Shown piece after piece: positions 46,697 to 56,166 of a DNA stretch of 60,727 bases; the stretch's first letter is position 1, and every line of letters starts with the position of its first letter. The stretch is from Gallionella sp. (GTDB taxonomy: Bacteria > Pseudomonadota > Gammaproteobacteria > Burkholderiales > Gallionellaceae). A model generated the notes under the pieces. It was not told the DNA's origin. It worked only from the letters and a program-made list of their open reading frames with translations, and made no database searches. Position numbers and translations under genes: made by a program. The stretch covers positions 1 through 60,727 of the forward strand of contig JAQTYN010000014.1 of the NCBI GenBank assembly GCA_028688275.1. The letters are read 5' to 3'.

Positions 46697-48985
46697 ATGC
46701 CCACGTTGTACGTTATGCGGTTCCGTCTCAAACCCGTTGTGTTCTCGTTATTTTGCGCCTTTGCGTACTTGCCCACCGCCAGTGCGGATACGTTACGCCT
46801 GCGCTTAGACCACACGTTTCATACGCTACCTGAGCCGCTACAAGGTACAACTGCTTTTGTCTCAGCGGATTATTTGGAAAGTCGGCAGAAAGATCAAATT
46901 GAAGCAACAGGGCATGTGGTATTGCGCAAGCTGGGGCAGGCGGTATACACGGATCATTTATTGTATTTTCAAAATACGCATGATTTGGAAGCGACAGGTT
47001 CCGTGCGCCTAGAACAGCCTAATAGTGTGTTGAGCGGCCCTCACCTAAAGTTGAACTTGGATACCAGTGCTGGCACGCTGGATCAGCCGCAATTTTATTT
47101 TGCGGAAAATGCAGCACGCGGCGCGGCCGATGTACTCACTTTGCAAGATCGTCAGCATTACACCCTAGAAAATGCCAGTTATACGACATGTCCCGTCAAT
47201 CAACCTGATTGGCAAATGACCATGGGGGAACTGGAAATTGATCGCGATTTGCAGGTGGGCGTGGCGCACAACGCGTGGGTCACCTTTATGGGCGTTCCCC
47301 TTTTGTACTCACCTTGGATGGATTTTCCGTTAAACGATCAGCGTAAATCGGGATTTTTAGCCCCTATTTTTGGCGGCACCACCAAAGGCGGGACGGAAAT
47401 AACCCTACCTTACTATTGGAATATTGCGCCTAATTATGATGCCACCTTGTCGCCGCGTATTATCAGCAAGCGTGGCGTGCAGTTCAATAATGAATTTCGC
47501 TATTTAGCCCCCCGTTTTAGCAGCGAAGTGCGCCTAGATGTGTTGCCCTCAGATGCGATGGCGAATCGAACGCGTGCCCGTGTTTCATTAAAGCATCAAC
47601 AAGCTTTATTTGATGGGGCAAGTGGTTTTATCAATTTTAATCATGTTGGCGATGACGCATATTTCCGCGATCTAGCTGATACGGTGAATGTGACCTCGCA
47701 AGTCAACTTATTGCAAGATGCGGGGGTGGTTTATAGTGGTGGGTGGTGGAATGCCGTGGCACGGGTGCAACGTTATCAAACCTTGCAAGATCCCCTCTCG
47801 CCGATAGCCGTGCCTTATGCTCGCTTGCCACAAATTACGGTGAGTGGACAGAAAAACTTTGGCGAAATAAAGACCGATATGAAAGGGGAATTCGTCGATT
47901 TTAGTCACCCCACGGCATTGAATGCGCGCCGTTTAGTGTTTAATCCCAGTGTCAGTTATCCTTTGATCAGTCAGCCAGCTTTTTATGTCACACCTAAGTT
48001 AGGCATACATAGCACCCATTATCAGATGGGAGCAAATAATGCAACGGGTTCACCCAATGCATCGCGCACCTTGCCGATACTGAGTGTGGATAGCGGGATG
48101 GCATTTGAGCGTGGCTGGAATTTGTTTGGGCGAGATTATTTGCATACGCTGGAGCCTCGTGCTTTTTATGTTTTTATTCCCTACCAAAATCAAAGTCTGT
48201 TGCCGAACTTTGATACGGCACAAGCAGACTTCAGCTTTACACAGATGTTTGCGGAAAATCGATTTTTCGGTAATGACCGTATTGGCGATGCCAATCAGAT
48301 GACATTGGCGATGACATCGCGACTACTGGATCAGGACAATGGTTCGGAACGGTTGAAAGTGACGCTAGGGGAACGGTTTAGCTTTGCGCCGCCACAAGTC
48401 AATCTGGTTGCCCCAACATCAAATACGGGAAAATCTGACATCTTGTTGGCGGTAGCGGGTCAAGTTGATCAAGCATGGTCGATGGACAGTGAATTTCAGT
48501 TTGACCCCAATCAATCGCATACGCAACGTTATAACATTGCTGCTCGCTACCGTCCTGAGCCAGGGAAAACGCTAAACTTTGGTTATCGTTTCACCCGAAA
48601 CAGCCTAGTGGGTACACTCGTTCCAAATGGGACAACCGTGTATACGCCTATTGGAGGTCTGCGTCAGGTGGATTTTTCTATGCAATGGCCCTTGACAGGC
48701 CATTGGCATGCGGTAGGACGCTGGAACTACTCTTTCCAAGAAGGGCGCATTTTGGATTCTATCGGTGGGCTTGAGTATAATGAAAGCTGTTGGACATTCC
48801 GCTTTGTAGGACAACGTTTTACCACCGCCACGCAACAAACCAATACAGGATTTTTTGTGCAACTGGAACTGAACGACTTGGTGAAGGTCGGTTCGGATCC
48901 CTTGGTGATGCTCAAGCGTAGCGTGCCAGGATACGTTAAAACGAATGAAAAACCGAATACCCTCACAACGGAAGTGTTGCGTTAA
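46697..48985 (+). CDS. lptD: LPS-assembly outer-membrane protein LptD
   Basis: LptD inserts lipopolysaccharide into the outer leaflet together with LptE. The 762-residue product has a signal peptide (cleavage near TASA/DT), an N-terminal OstA jelly-roll (KDQIEATGHVVLRK to LEATGSVRLEQPN) and a C-terminal beta-barrel. Only two Cys are left in the mature protein (TTCPV and ESCWTF), one per domain, enough for a single interdomain disulfide instead of the two in E. coli. The frame is open from a TTG at 46628; ATG 46697 or ATG 46715 fit the signal peptide better and neither has a clear ribosome-binding site. Confidence 0.94.
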   Translation: MPTLYVMRFRLKPVVFSLFCAFAYLPTASADTLRLRLDHTFHTLPEPLQGTTAFVSADYLESRQKDQIEATGHVVLRKLGQAVYTDHLLYFQNTHDLEATGSVRLEQPNSVLSGPHLKLNLDTSAGTLDQPQFYFAENAARGAADVLTLQDRQHYTLENASYTTCPVNQPDWQMTMGELEIDRDLQVGVAHNAWVTFMGVPLLYSPWMDFPLNDQRKSGFLAPIFGGTTKGGTEITLPYYWNIAPNYDATLSPRIISKRGVQFNNEFRYLAPRFSSEVRLDVLPSDAMANRTRARVSLKHQQALFDGASGFINFNHVGDDAYFRDLADTVNVTSQVNLLQDAGVVYSGGWWNAVARVQRYQTLQDPLSPIAVPYARLPQITVSGQKNFGEIKTDMKGEFVDFSHPTALNARRLVFNPSVSYPLISQPAFYVTPKLGIHSTHYQMGANNATGSPNASRTLPILSVDSGMAFERGWNLFGRDYLHTLEPRAFYVFIPYQNQSLLPNFDTAQADFSFTQMFAENRFFGNDRIGDANQMTLAMTSRLLDQDNGSERLKVTLGERFSFAPPQVNLVAPTSNTGKSDILLAVAGQVDQAWSMDSEFQFDPNQSHTQRYNIAARYRPEPGKTLNFGYRFTRNSLVGTLVPNGTTVYTPIGGLRQVDFSMQWPLTGHWHAVGRWNYSFQEGRILDSIGGLEYNESCWTFRFVGQRFTTATQQTNTGFFVQLELNDLVKVGSDPLVMLKRSVPGYVKTNEKPNTLTTEVLR

Positions 48986-49000
48986 TAATGAAAGAGATCA

Positions 49001-50326
49001 ATGATAATCAATAAGTTAATGCTGTTTTGTGGCTTGTTAGTACTGCCTTTAGTTCAGGCTGCTGAGGTGTCCCGTACGAAAATGGATCCGCAACATCAGG
49101 TTGCCGTGATTGATACGGTGGTTGCGGTAGTCAATTCCGACGTGATTACCCGTTATGAATTGAATGAAAAAGTACAGATGGCGGTGAAGCAACTGACCAA
49201 GCAAGGTACTGCGCTCCCGCCTGCTGACTTGTTGGAAAAACAAGTATTGGAGCGCATGATTAGCGAAATGCTACAACTGCAATTCGCCAATGAAACTGGC
49301 ATTCGGGTTGATGAGGCACAATTAGATTTATCCATCAAGCGTATTGCTCAGCAAAATAACTTTGCGAATGTCGCTGACTTTCAGGCGAAACTGGAAAGCG
49401 AAGGGATAGAGTGGAAAAAATTTCGTGAGGAAATACGTAATGAGCTGATTTCGACGCGTATTCGTGAACGCGAAGTGGAAAGTAAAATCGTGATTAGTGA
49501 CAGTGAAGTCGATAATTTTCTCGCTAATAAGCGCAAAATGGGCTTGGTGACAGAAGAATTTCATCTGGCGCATATTCTTGTATTGGTTCCAGAGCAAGCC
49601 AGCGCGGACAAGATTCAAGTCAGTCGTAGTCGTGCCGATCAAGCCTTTAATCAGTTACAGGGTGGAGCAGATTTTGCTCAAGTGGCGGCGAGTTTTTCGG
49701 ATGCGAAAGATGCTTTGAAGGGTGGTGATTTGGGGTGGAGATCCAGTGATCGTCTCCCACCACAATTTCTAGATTTATTGCGACAGCTCAGTGCAGGACA
49801 AAATACACCAGTGATTCGTAGTCCGAGTGGTTTTCATATTTTCAAAATGCTGGAAAAGCGCAGCGGCGAAGTGCCTGTGGTCATTACACAAACGCATGCT
49901 CGGCATATCCTGATTAAAACCAGCGAAATTATGTCTGATGTGGACGCGAAAAAACGCATCATGGAGATCAAAGCGCAGATTGATCAAGGAACTGATTTTG
50001 CGGAGCAAGCTAAGCGTTATTCAGAAGATGGTAGTGCGCAAAAAGGCGGTGACTTGGACTGGTTGTCGCCTGGTCAAACCGTGCCTGAGTTTGATGAGCT
50101 GTTGAATAAATTGAAAATTAACGAAGTGGGTGTGGTGCAAACGCAATTTGGCTGGCATTTGATCAAAGTATTGGAACGTCGTAGCACCGATGTCAGCATA
50201 CAACAACAGCGTCAACAAGCCCGCATCACCATTGGCACGTTTAAATCCGACGAACAATATCAAGACTGGATACGCCAATTGCGTGACCGCGCTTTTATTG
50301 AGTATCGCTTGGAAGAAGCGCAATGA
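49001..50326 (+). CDS. surA: Periplasmic chaperone/peptidyl-prolyl isomerase SurA
   Basis: SurA escorts outer-membrane proteins such as LptD to the BAM complex. The 441-residue protein has a signal peptide (MIINKLMLFCGLLVLPLVQA), the N-terminal chaperone domain (VVAVVNSDVITRYEL onward) and two parvulin domains (about 180-285 and 290-395), both with GGDLGW/GGDLDW motifs. AAAGAGA precedes the ATG. It starts 15 bases after lptD and overlaps pdxA by four bases. Confidence 0.96.
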   Translation: MIINKLMLFCGLLVLPLVQAAEVSRTKMDPQHQVAVIDTVVAVVNSDVITRYELNEKVQMAVKQLTKQGTALPPADLLEKQVLERMISEMLQLQFANETGIRVDEAQLDLSIKRIAQQNNFANVADFQAKLESEGIEWKKFREEIRNELISTRIREREVESKIVISDSEVDNFLANKRKMGLVTEEFHLAHILVLVPEQASADKIQVSRSRADQAFNQLQGGADFAQVAASFSDAKDALKGGDLGWRSSDRLPPQFLDLLRQLSAGQNTPVIRSPSGFHIFKMLEKRSGEVPVVITQTHARHILIKTSEIMSDVDAKKRIMEIKAQIDQGTDFAEQAKRYSEDGSAQKGGDLDWLSPGQTVPEFDELLNKLKINEVGVVQTQFGWHLIKVLERRSTDVSIQQQRQQARITIGTFKSDEQYQDWIRQLRDRAFIEYRLEEAQ

Positions 50327-51306
50327 ACCATGCGCCACTGGTGATTACGGCTGGCGAGCCTGCAGGGGTGGGTGCGGAATTGTGCGTACAACTCGCAGCA
50401 ATGGGACACGATTTGGTGGTCATTGGTGACAAATCCTTGTTGCAACAACGGACGGCGCAATTAGGCATCGCCTTGTCTATGGAAGATTGGTCAGCTAATA
50501 GCATCGCCAAACCCCACACCTTACGCGTGATTCATGTGCCATTAGCCGTACCCTCCCAAGCGGGTGTGTTGGATAAAGCCAATAGTCACTACGTGTTAGC
50601 GATCTTGAGTCGCGCCATTCAAGGCTGTCAATCAGGCGAATTTGCGGGTATGGTGACAGCCCCGCTGCACAAGGGCATCATCAACGACGCAGGCATACCC
50701 TTCACGGGGCACACGGAATTTCTTGCCCAACAAACCCATACCCACCGCGATGTGATGATGTTGGTCGGTGGCGGCATGCGAGTGGCATTAGCCACCACGC
50801 ATTTGCCGTTGAAAGACGTGGCGGCAGCGATTACCGCGCCCTTGTTGGAAGAAGTGTTGCGCATTCTCGATCACGATTTGCGCGTGCGTTTTGGTTTTAC
50901 CTCCCCGCGCATTCTGGTCGCGGGACTCAATCCACACGCGGGTGAAGGTGGTTATTTGGGGCATGAAGAGTTGGACGTGATGATTCCGTTGCTGGATAAA
51001 TTGCGCGCCGAAGGCATGAATGTCAGCCAGCCCTTGCCCGCCGATACCCTGTTCACCCCGCACAAACTCGCGCAATGTGACTGTATTTTGACCATGTACC
51101 ATGACCAAGGCTTGCCCGTGTTGAAGCACGCTAGTTTTGGGGGCGGCGTAAACGTCACACTGGGGCTGCCGATCATTCGCACCTCGGTTGACCACGGCAC
51201 GGCTTTAGATTTGGCGGGCACGGGCAATGCAGATTGCGGCAGTTTGTTAGCCGCCATTGAATTGGCGACGCAGATGATTGCGCATGAACGGAGTTATTGT
51301 GCATAA
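50323..51306 (+). CDS. pdxA: 4-hydroxythreonine-4-phosphate dehydrogenase
   Basis: It acts in the DXP-dependent route to pyridoxal 5'-phosphate. The 327-residue protein has [10 protein letters not shown] at the start, TAPLHKG, the metal-binding His in GHTEFLA, and MYHDQG plus [14 protein letters not shown] at the C-terminus. The start overlaps the surA stop (ATGA). Confidence 0.96.
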   Translation: MNHAPLVITAGEPAGVGAELCVQLAAMGHDLVVIGDKSLLQQRTAQLGIALSMEDWSANSIAKPHTLRVIHVPLAVPSQAGVLDKANSHYVLAILSRAIQGCQSGEFAGMVTAPLHKGIINDAGIPFTGHTEFLAQQTHTHRDVMMLVGGGMRVALATTHLPLKDVAAAITAPLLEEVLRILDHDLRVRFGFTSPRILVAGLNPHAGEGGYLGHEELDVMIPLLDKLRAEGMNVSQPLPADTLFTPHKLAQCDCILTMYHDQGLPVLKHASFGGGVNVTLGLPIIRTSVDHGTALDLAGTGNADCGSLLAAIELATQMIAHERSYCA

Positions 51307-52075
51307 AGCCAAGAAAAAATTCGGACAGAATTTCCTGATTGATCAAAATATTATTGCGGACATCATCGCCGCGATTGCCCCGCAAGCCGCAGATAATATG
51401 GTTGAAATTGGCCCTGGGCTGGGCGCATTAACGACACCTTTGCTCAAGCATTTGGATCATTTGCATGTGGTCGAAATTGACCGCGACATCATCACTCGAC
51501 TGGAAAACAACTACTCCGCGAGCAAATTGACCATACATGCGGGTGATGCGTTGAAGTTTGATTTTGTCAGTTTGGGCTCGCCCCTGCGCATTGTGGGTAA
51601 TTTGCCCTATAACATTTCCTCGCCGCTGTTGTTCCATTTTGCCCAATACCGCGAACGCATTACCGACATGCACTTTATGCTGCAAAACGAAGTCGTGGAT
51701 CGCATGGTGGCGGAACATGACACGCCTGCCTATGGACGCTTGTCTGTGATGTTGCAATATCGTTTCGATATGGAAAAACTGTTGGACGTGCCGCCTGACT
51801 CCTTCCGCCCTGCGCCCAAAGTGGATTCTGCGATTGTGCGCATGATTCCCCGCAGCGAGGACAATATTTTCGTCAAAAACGAAGCGCATTTTTCGGCAAT
51901 AGTAGCGGCGGCATTTGGGCAACGGCGCAAAACCTTGCGCAATACTTTGCGTGCCTATTTAACCGAGAGTGACTTTGCCGCACTGGATATTGACCCGCAA
52001 CGTCGTGCAGAAACGCTGAGCGTGTTGGAATTTATCAAAATTGCGAATTACCCTAAAACGGGTGCGCCAACCTAA
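51284..52075 (+). CDS. rsmA: 16S rRNA dimethyladenosine transferase RsmA (KsgA)
   Basis: It dimethylates two adjacent adenosines in helix 45 of 16S rRNA. The 263-residue protein has KKKFGQNFL, the SAM-binding [11 protein letters not shown] and the catalytic [14 protein letters not shown] 51284 lies inside pdxA (23-base overlap); an upstream TTG and a downstream GTG are also in frame, but this ATG matches family N-termini. The lptD-surA-pdxA-rsmA order is classic for gammaproteobacteria. Confidence 0.96.
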   Translation: MNGVIVHKAKKKFGQNFLIDQNIIADIIAAIAPQAADNMVEIGPGLGALTTPLLKHLDHLHVVEIDRDIITRLENNYSASKLTIHAGDALKFDFVSLGSPLRIVGNLPYNISSPLLFHFAQYRERITDMHFMLQNEVVDRMVAEHDTPAYGRLSVMLQYRFDMEKLLDVPPDSFRPAPKVDSAIVRMIPRSEDNIFVKNEAHFSAIVAAAFGQRRKTLRNTLRAYLTESDFAALDIDPQRRAETLSVLEFIKIANYPKTGAPT

Positions 52076-53262
52076 TGCCTCGCCGTCTATATGCGATGAA
52101 TAAGTATTTCGGGCTTTTATTGCTTTCACTGTTTTTAATGTCACTTGCTCAAGCAAGTGAGGAGGCCGACATCTTTAAAGTCAGTGGCCTGGCGGTGTTG
52201 GGCATGACTTATTCAACCGAAAAAAATGCCGACTTTTCTTCTGGTATAGATCATCCTAACGGTGCTGGCAGTACGCGTTTGTATGATTTCTGGGGGGATA
52301 GTCGTTTGATGGTTCAGTTGGATGGTACGCTCACGCCCACTTTTTCGACGATGTTGCAACTGACTGCCGAGCATCGGTACAACAATAGCTTCGTACCTCA
52401 TGTCACAGAAGCGGCTCTCCGATGGCAAATCGCGCCCAATGCAGGGTTGCGCATAGGCCGCCAACCCTTTCTGACCTTTTTGGTACCCGACGACACCGTC
52501 GCATGGGTGCGTCCTACGACCGAAATTTATCAAACAGGCTTGCTCAACTTATATGATGGCGCAGAGCTCAGCGTCAAGCATCAGTTTGGTGGAGCCTTGT
52601 TGACCGCCCAAGGCTATGTCGGGGCGGTACAGTATCCTATCCCTGGTGACTTGGATATCCGCCTAAATAACTTAAGGGGATTGAATCTGTTAGCCAAGTT
52701 TGGTGATACGACCTTGAGAGCATCGCATATTCGAGGTCGCCTCACGATGCATAGTCCAGGTCTAGATCAAGCCTTTGCTCTGTTGCGTACTATGCCAGGG
52801 GGAAATGGATTGGCGGACTATTACCAAGTACAGGCTGCTCCGACACAGCACACGAGTTTGGCGTATTGCTATAACAGCCCAGCAGGATACTTTCTGGCCG
52901 AGTGGTCACAATTCACCACGGGCGAAAGCATTGTTGCCGACTCGACGCAAGGTCATTTGACAGCGGGTTACCATTTGGGGAAATTTACGCCTTTCGTTAC
53001 TTTAGCGGGCAAACAAGCCGATAAAGTCACGCATCACCAGAATCCGATTTTGAATGCTTTATTTGCCAATCGTAAGATTGGGCAGAAAAGTGCGGTGATT
53101 GGGACGCGCTGGAATTTCGCTCCACAGACAAACTTTAAGATGCAATACGACTACGTGATCAACAGTGCGGGGTCTATGGGAACGTTGGGCAATCAACAGC
53201 CTACCTTTTTACCTGGCGGGCATTATCGTTTGATTTCGGCAGCGTTAGAGCACGATTTTTAG
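52075..53262 (+). CDS. Outer-membrane porin-like beta-barrel protein
   Basis: A 395-residue protein with a signal peptide (MNKYFGLLLLSLFLMSLAQA) and alternating amphipathic strands with many aromatic girdle residues. It ends in ALEHDF, whose final Phe fits the BAM beta-signal. No family is recognised with certainty; it looks like a 16-stranded porin or alginate-porin-like barrel. The first ATG overlaps the rsmA stop (TAATG), while a second ATG at 52096 starts the signal peptide more tightly. Confidence 0.75.
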   Translation: MPRRLYAMNKYFGLLLLSLFLMSLAQASEEADIFKVSGLAVLGMTYSTEKNADFSSGIDHPNGAGSTRLYDFWGDSRLMVQLDGTLTPTFSTMLQLTAEHRYNNSFVPHVTEAALRWQIAPNAGLRIGRQPFLTFLVPDDTVAWVRPTTEIYQTGLLNLYDGAELSVKHQFGGALLTAQGYVGAVQYPIPGDLDIRLNNLRGLNLLAKFGDTTLRASHIRGRLTMHSPGLDQAFALLRTMPGGNGLADYYQVQAAPTQHTSLAYCYNSPAGYFLAEWSQFTTGESIVADSTQGHLTAGYHLGKFTPFVTLAGKQADKVTHHQNPILNALFANRKIGQKSAVIGTRWNFAPQTNFKMQYDYVINSAGSMGTLGNQQPTFLPGGHYRLISAALEHDF

Positions 53263-53296
53263 TCACATCTTGGAATTATTCCTGCATATAGACCTT

Positions 53297-53330
53297 AAAA
53301 AATCGCACACTTTTGGTGTGCGATTTCGTT
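53297..53330 (-). terminator. Terminator between porin and converging gene
   Basis: AAATCGCACAC (53300-53310) pairs perfectly with GTGTGCGATTT (53316-53326). On the minus strand the stem is followed by a run of six T, so it mainly ends the minus-strand gene at 53364; it can also stop read-through from the porin gene. Confidence 0.85.
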
Positions 53331-53363
53331 GGTATGTTCCTACTTTTTGATGGCAGGCGGGTG

Positions 53364-53771
53364 TTATCGTTTCTTTGGGCGACCCGTACGGATGGTTTCC
53401 AGTCCAGCAAGTGCAAGCTCTAATTCTGCTGAGCTCATATTTGACAAGGCTTGCAAGCCTGCGCGCAACACTTCACTCTTTTTCACATGTCGCCCTTCCT
53501 TGAGGCAAGCGGCTTTGATGTCTTCTATCTTTTGATATTCGTTTTGTGGCATCGTGAAACTATCGCGTACCACTTTTACCTTAGTCTCTTTTTTGATCTT
53601 TTTGGACACAACTTCTTCAGTCACGACGACGGGAGTAGGTTCCTCGACGGTCTTTGTCACTACTTTGGCATTGGCCTTAGGGGCTGGCTTAGGGGCTGGC
53701 TTAGCGGTGATTTTAGTGGTACGTTTAGCGGTCTTAGGTGCGGGGGAGGTAGCCTTGTCTTCAGTATTCAT
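53364..53771 (-). CDS. Histone-tail-like protein with putative ribbon-helix-helix domain
   Basis: A 135-residue protein in two parts. The first half is a Lys/Ala/Pro/Thr-rich tail (KPAPKPAPKANAK) of the kind found in histone H1-like bacterial proteins. The second half (RDSFTMPQNEYQKIEDIKA to SEVLRAGLQAL) resembles a ribbon-helix-helix fold and ends in the basic RTGRPKKR. I infer a nucleoid-binding or regulatory role; no named family is certain. The start has AAGGTG upstream; the longer in-frame start at 53828 does not. Divergent from sixA. Confidence 0.75.
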   Translation of the reverse strand: MNTEDKATSPAPKTAKRTTKITAKPAPKPAPKANAKVVTKTVEEPTPVVVTEEVVSKKIKKETKVKVVRDSFTMPQNEYQKIEDIKAACLKEGRHVKKSEVLRAGLQALSNMSSAELELALAGLETIRTGRPKKR

Positions 53772-53855
53772 TGTGTTCACCTTATTGAAAAAATTATGTT
53801 GAGTAAGAGTATATACGGTATATTCCAAAGTGTGAATTGTAATATGGAGTGAAAA

Positions 53856-54317
53856 ATGGATTTGATCTTATGGCGACATGCAGAAGCAGCAGACGGTTTC
53901 CCCGATCATGGGCGAGCTTTAACGGCGAAGGGTGAACGGCAAGCGGAGAAAATGGCACAATTTATTCGGCCGCATTTGCCGAGCGATGTGCGCATCCTCG
54001 TGAGTCCAGCACTACGAACGCGTCAGACGGTCGTAAAACTGACCGATCACTACACCCTCGCTCCCACGATTGCCCCAGGCGCGTCGGTGCAAGACGTATT
54101 GCAAGCGACACGTTGGCCAGACGCGGGTGATACTGTGTTGGTGGTTGGCCACCAGCCGACGTTAGGTGCGGTGGTGGCACACTTGATGGGCTGTCAAGAG
54201 GAAAAATTTAGTATCAAAAAGGGTTCGTTGTGGTGGTTTACTCGTCGTGAGCGCAATGGCGTGGTGCAAAACACCTTGCGACTTGCCATCACAACTGAGT
54301 TCTTGGTGTCGGATTAA
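53856..54317 (+). CDS. sixA: Phosphohistidine phosphatase SixA
   Basis: SixA dephosphorylates phosphohistidine on Hpt domains and on phosphotransferase proteins. The 153-residue protein has the phosphatase signature LWRHAEAA at residues 5-12, VSPALRTRQT and the second catalytic His in VVGHQPTLG. With several Hpt-containing proteins in this genome (ChpA alone has four candidates) potential substrates exist, but none is shown. Confidence 0.93.
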   Translation: MDLILWRHAEAADGFPDHGRALTAKGERQAEKMAQFIRPHLPSDVRILVSPALRTRQTVVKLTDHYTLAPTIAPGASVQDVLQATRWPDAGDTVLVVGHQPTLGAVVAHLMGCQEEKFSIKKGSLWWFTRRERNGVVQNTLRLAITTEFLVSD

Positions 54318-54332
54318 CAAAGGAGAAACATC

Positions 54333-55826
54333 ATGTTTGAATCTGCTGAGTTAGGTCACAAAATAACGAAGGCAACATACGATGCGGAAGTGCCCGCCTT
54401 GCGTGAAGCACTGTTGGCAGCGCAATTTGACTTGTCACAAAAGGGCAAATCGGCGGTCATTATCTTAGTTGGGGGGGTCGATGGTGCGGGCAAGGGCGAG
54501 ACAGTAAACTTGTTGAATGCCTGGATGGATCCTCGTCATATTGAAGTGCATGTGATGGGGGATACACCTGAAACCTTGCAATATCCCCATATGTGGCGAT
54601 ACTGGCGGGCATTGCCACCCAAAGGCAAAATTGGCATCTTTTTTGGTTCTTGGTACACACCGCCTATCGTTCAGCGAGTTTTAGGTAAAAGTAAAATGGT
54701 GGAGTTAAACCAAAGTATTCATGACATTAATCACTTCGAAAAAATGCTCACCAATGAAGGCGCGCTGGTTGTTAAATTCTGGTTTCATTTGTCGAAAGAG
54801 GCGCAGCGTGTGCGACTCAATAATTTGGAGAAAGACCCCAAAACGCGTTGGCGTGTCACCGAGTTGGATTGGCAACGCTTTAAGTTATATAACAAATTTC
54901 GCAAAGTATCTGAACATACCTTACGCATGACCAGCACGGCGGAAGCTCCGTGGATCGTGATTGAGGGTACGGATCCACGATATCGTAGCCTCACCGCAGG
55001 TCGTATTTTGTTGCAAGCCATGCAAAAGCGCATGGAACAGACCGAGCTTGCGTCTGTATTGGTCGCGCCACCGTTGCAAGTGCCCATTGATCATTTAGAT
55101 TTATTTGATCGCTTAGACATGGCACAAACGATCAACGATAAGAAGTTTGCGAAGGAACTCGAAAAATACCAAGGCAAGTTGAATTTACTGACCAGAGACC
55201 CGCTCTTTAGCCAATTGTCTGTGATTACTGTGTTTGAAGGTGCGGATGCAGCTGGCAAAGGTGGTGCAATCCGTCGCATTACGGGCGCATTAGATGCGCG
55301 GCACTATCGTATCGTGCCTGTGGCAGCTCCTACAGAGGAAGAGCGCGCGCAGCCGTATTTGTGGCGATTCTGGCGACATATTCCCGCGACCAGTGGGATG
55401 ACCATTTTTGATCGCTCTTGGTATGGGCGCGTGTTGGTCGAGCGTGTCGAAAAATACTGTTCTGAAGCGGACTGGATGCGTGCGTATTCAGAAATCAATG
55501 ATTTTGAGGAACAGCTGGTTAATCACAATACTGTTTTGGTCAAGTTCTGGCTAACTATCAGTAAAGAGGAGCAATTGCGTCGTTTCCAAGAGCGGGAAAA
55601 GATAGGCTTCAAGCGGTTTAAAATTACCGAAGAAGATTGGCGTAATCGAGAAAAATGGGATGATTATGAAATTGCTGTGTGCGACATGGTGGATAGAACC
55701 AGTACCGAAATCGCGCCGTGGACGTTAGTTGAAGCCAATGATAAAAACTTCGCTCGCATCAAAGTGATTAAAACCTTGTGTCAGCGTATCGAATCTGCAC
55801 TGGAAAAATTAAAACGCTCAGTGTGA
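54333..55826 (+). CDS. pap: Polyphosphate:AMP phosphotransferase (two PPK2 domains)
   Basis: It makes ADP from AMP with polyphosphate as donor (class II PPK2). The 497-residue protein is a fusion of two PPK2 domains. The first (about 1-240) has GGVDGAGKGETVN and the second (about 260-490) EGADAAGKGGAIRR as Walker A; both have lid and Walker B segments (FGSWYTPP, FDRSWYGRV). In known paralogues the C-terminal domain is the active one. AAAGGAG precedes the ATG, and it follows sixA by 15 bases. Confidence 0.94.
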   Translation: MFESAELGHKITKATYDAEVPALREALLAAQFDLSQKGKSAVIILVGGVDGAGKGETVNLLNAWMDPRHIEVHVMGDTPETLQYPHMWRYWRALPPKGKIGIFFGSWYTPPIVQRVLGKSKMVELNQSIHDINHFEKMLTNEGALVVKFWFHLSKEAQRVRLNNLEKDPKTRWRVTELDWQRFKLYNKFRKVSEHTLRMTSTAEAPWIVIEGTDPRYRSLTAGRILLQAMQKRMEQTELASVLVAPPLQVPIDHLDLFDRLDMAQTINDKKFAKELEKYQGKLNLLTRDPLFSQLSVITVFEGADAAGKGGAIRRITGALDARHYRIVPVAAPTEEERAQPYLWRFWRHIPATSGMTIFDRSWYGRVLVERVEKYCSEADWMRAYSEINDFEEQLVNHNTVLVKFWLTISKEEQLRRFQEREKIGFKRFKITEEDWRNREKWDDYEIAVCDMVDRTSTEIAPWTLVEANDKNFARIKVIKTLCQRIESALEKLKRSV

Positions 55827-55841
55827 GGTGGAAATTAAAAT

Positions 55842-55870
55842 TTGACCAATGAGGCTAGATGCCTTATGAT
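55842..55870 (+). promoter_or_regulatory. Sigma70-type promoter of tRNA-Ser
   Basis: TTGACC (55842-55847) and TATGAT (55865-55870) are separated by 17 bases, and a GC-rich discriminator (GCGCGGG) follows, as expected for a stringently controlled tRNA gene. Each hexamer matches consensus at 5/6. Confidence 0.75.
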
Positions 55871-55880
55871 GCGCGGGTTC

Positions 55881-55974
55881 GGAGAGGTGGCCGAGAGGTC
55901 GAAGGCACGCCCCTGCTAAGGGCGCATACGAGCTTAAACTTGTATCGAGGGTTCGAATCCCTCCTTCTCCGCCA
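55881..55974 (+). tRNA. tRNA-Ser (anticodon GCT)
   Basis: This 94-base gene has the serine-type long variable arm, acceptor arms GGAGAGG and CCTTCTCC, T-loop GTTCGAATC, an encoded CCA end (GCCA at 55971-55974) and an anticodon loop CTGCTAA with GCT at 55915-55917. It reads AGC and AGU. Its 3' end is a common integration site, and an integrase gene follows directly. Confidence 0.97.
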
Positions 55975-56011
55975 GTAATATGTTTTAAGCATTCCCAGTT
56001 AGTCCACTAAG

Positions 56012-56042
56012 CCCGCGTCCTGCATAGGATTGCGGGTTTTTT
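56012..56042 (+). terminator. Terminator after tRNA-Ser
   Basis: CCCGC (56012-56016) pairs with GCGGG (56032-56036), TCCT pairs with AGGA inside, and six T follow. It ends the tRNA transcript about 40 bases after the mature end. Confidence 0.85.
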
Positions 56043-56095
56043 GTTGCCTATACGTTCCTATAACATCCTATTGAATCCAGCCCAAAAAGGGGTAC

Positions 56096-56136
56096 ATTGG
56101 GGGTATGGCTCAGTTCGAGAAATTTATACCCCCAAT
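56096..56136. promoter_or_regulatory. 11-bp perfect inverted repeat upstream of the integrase
   Basis: ATTGGGGGTAT (56096-56106) and ATACCCCCAAT (56126-56136) are perfect inverted copies with a 19-base spacer, about 30-70 bases before the integrase start. It may be an arm-type integrase site or an operator for integrase autoregulation. Confidence 0.6.
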
Positions 56137-56166
56137 TTGCTGGTTTCTTTAGGAGACACAACGATC

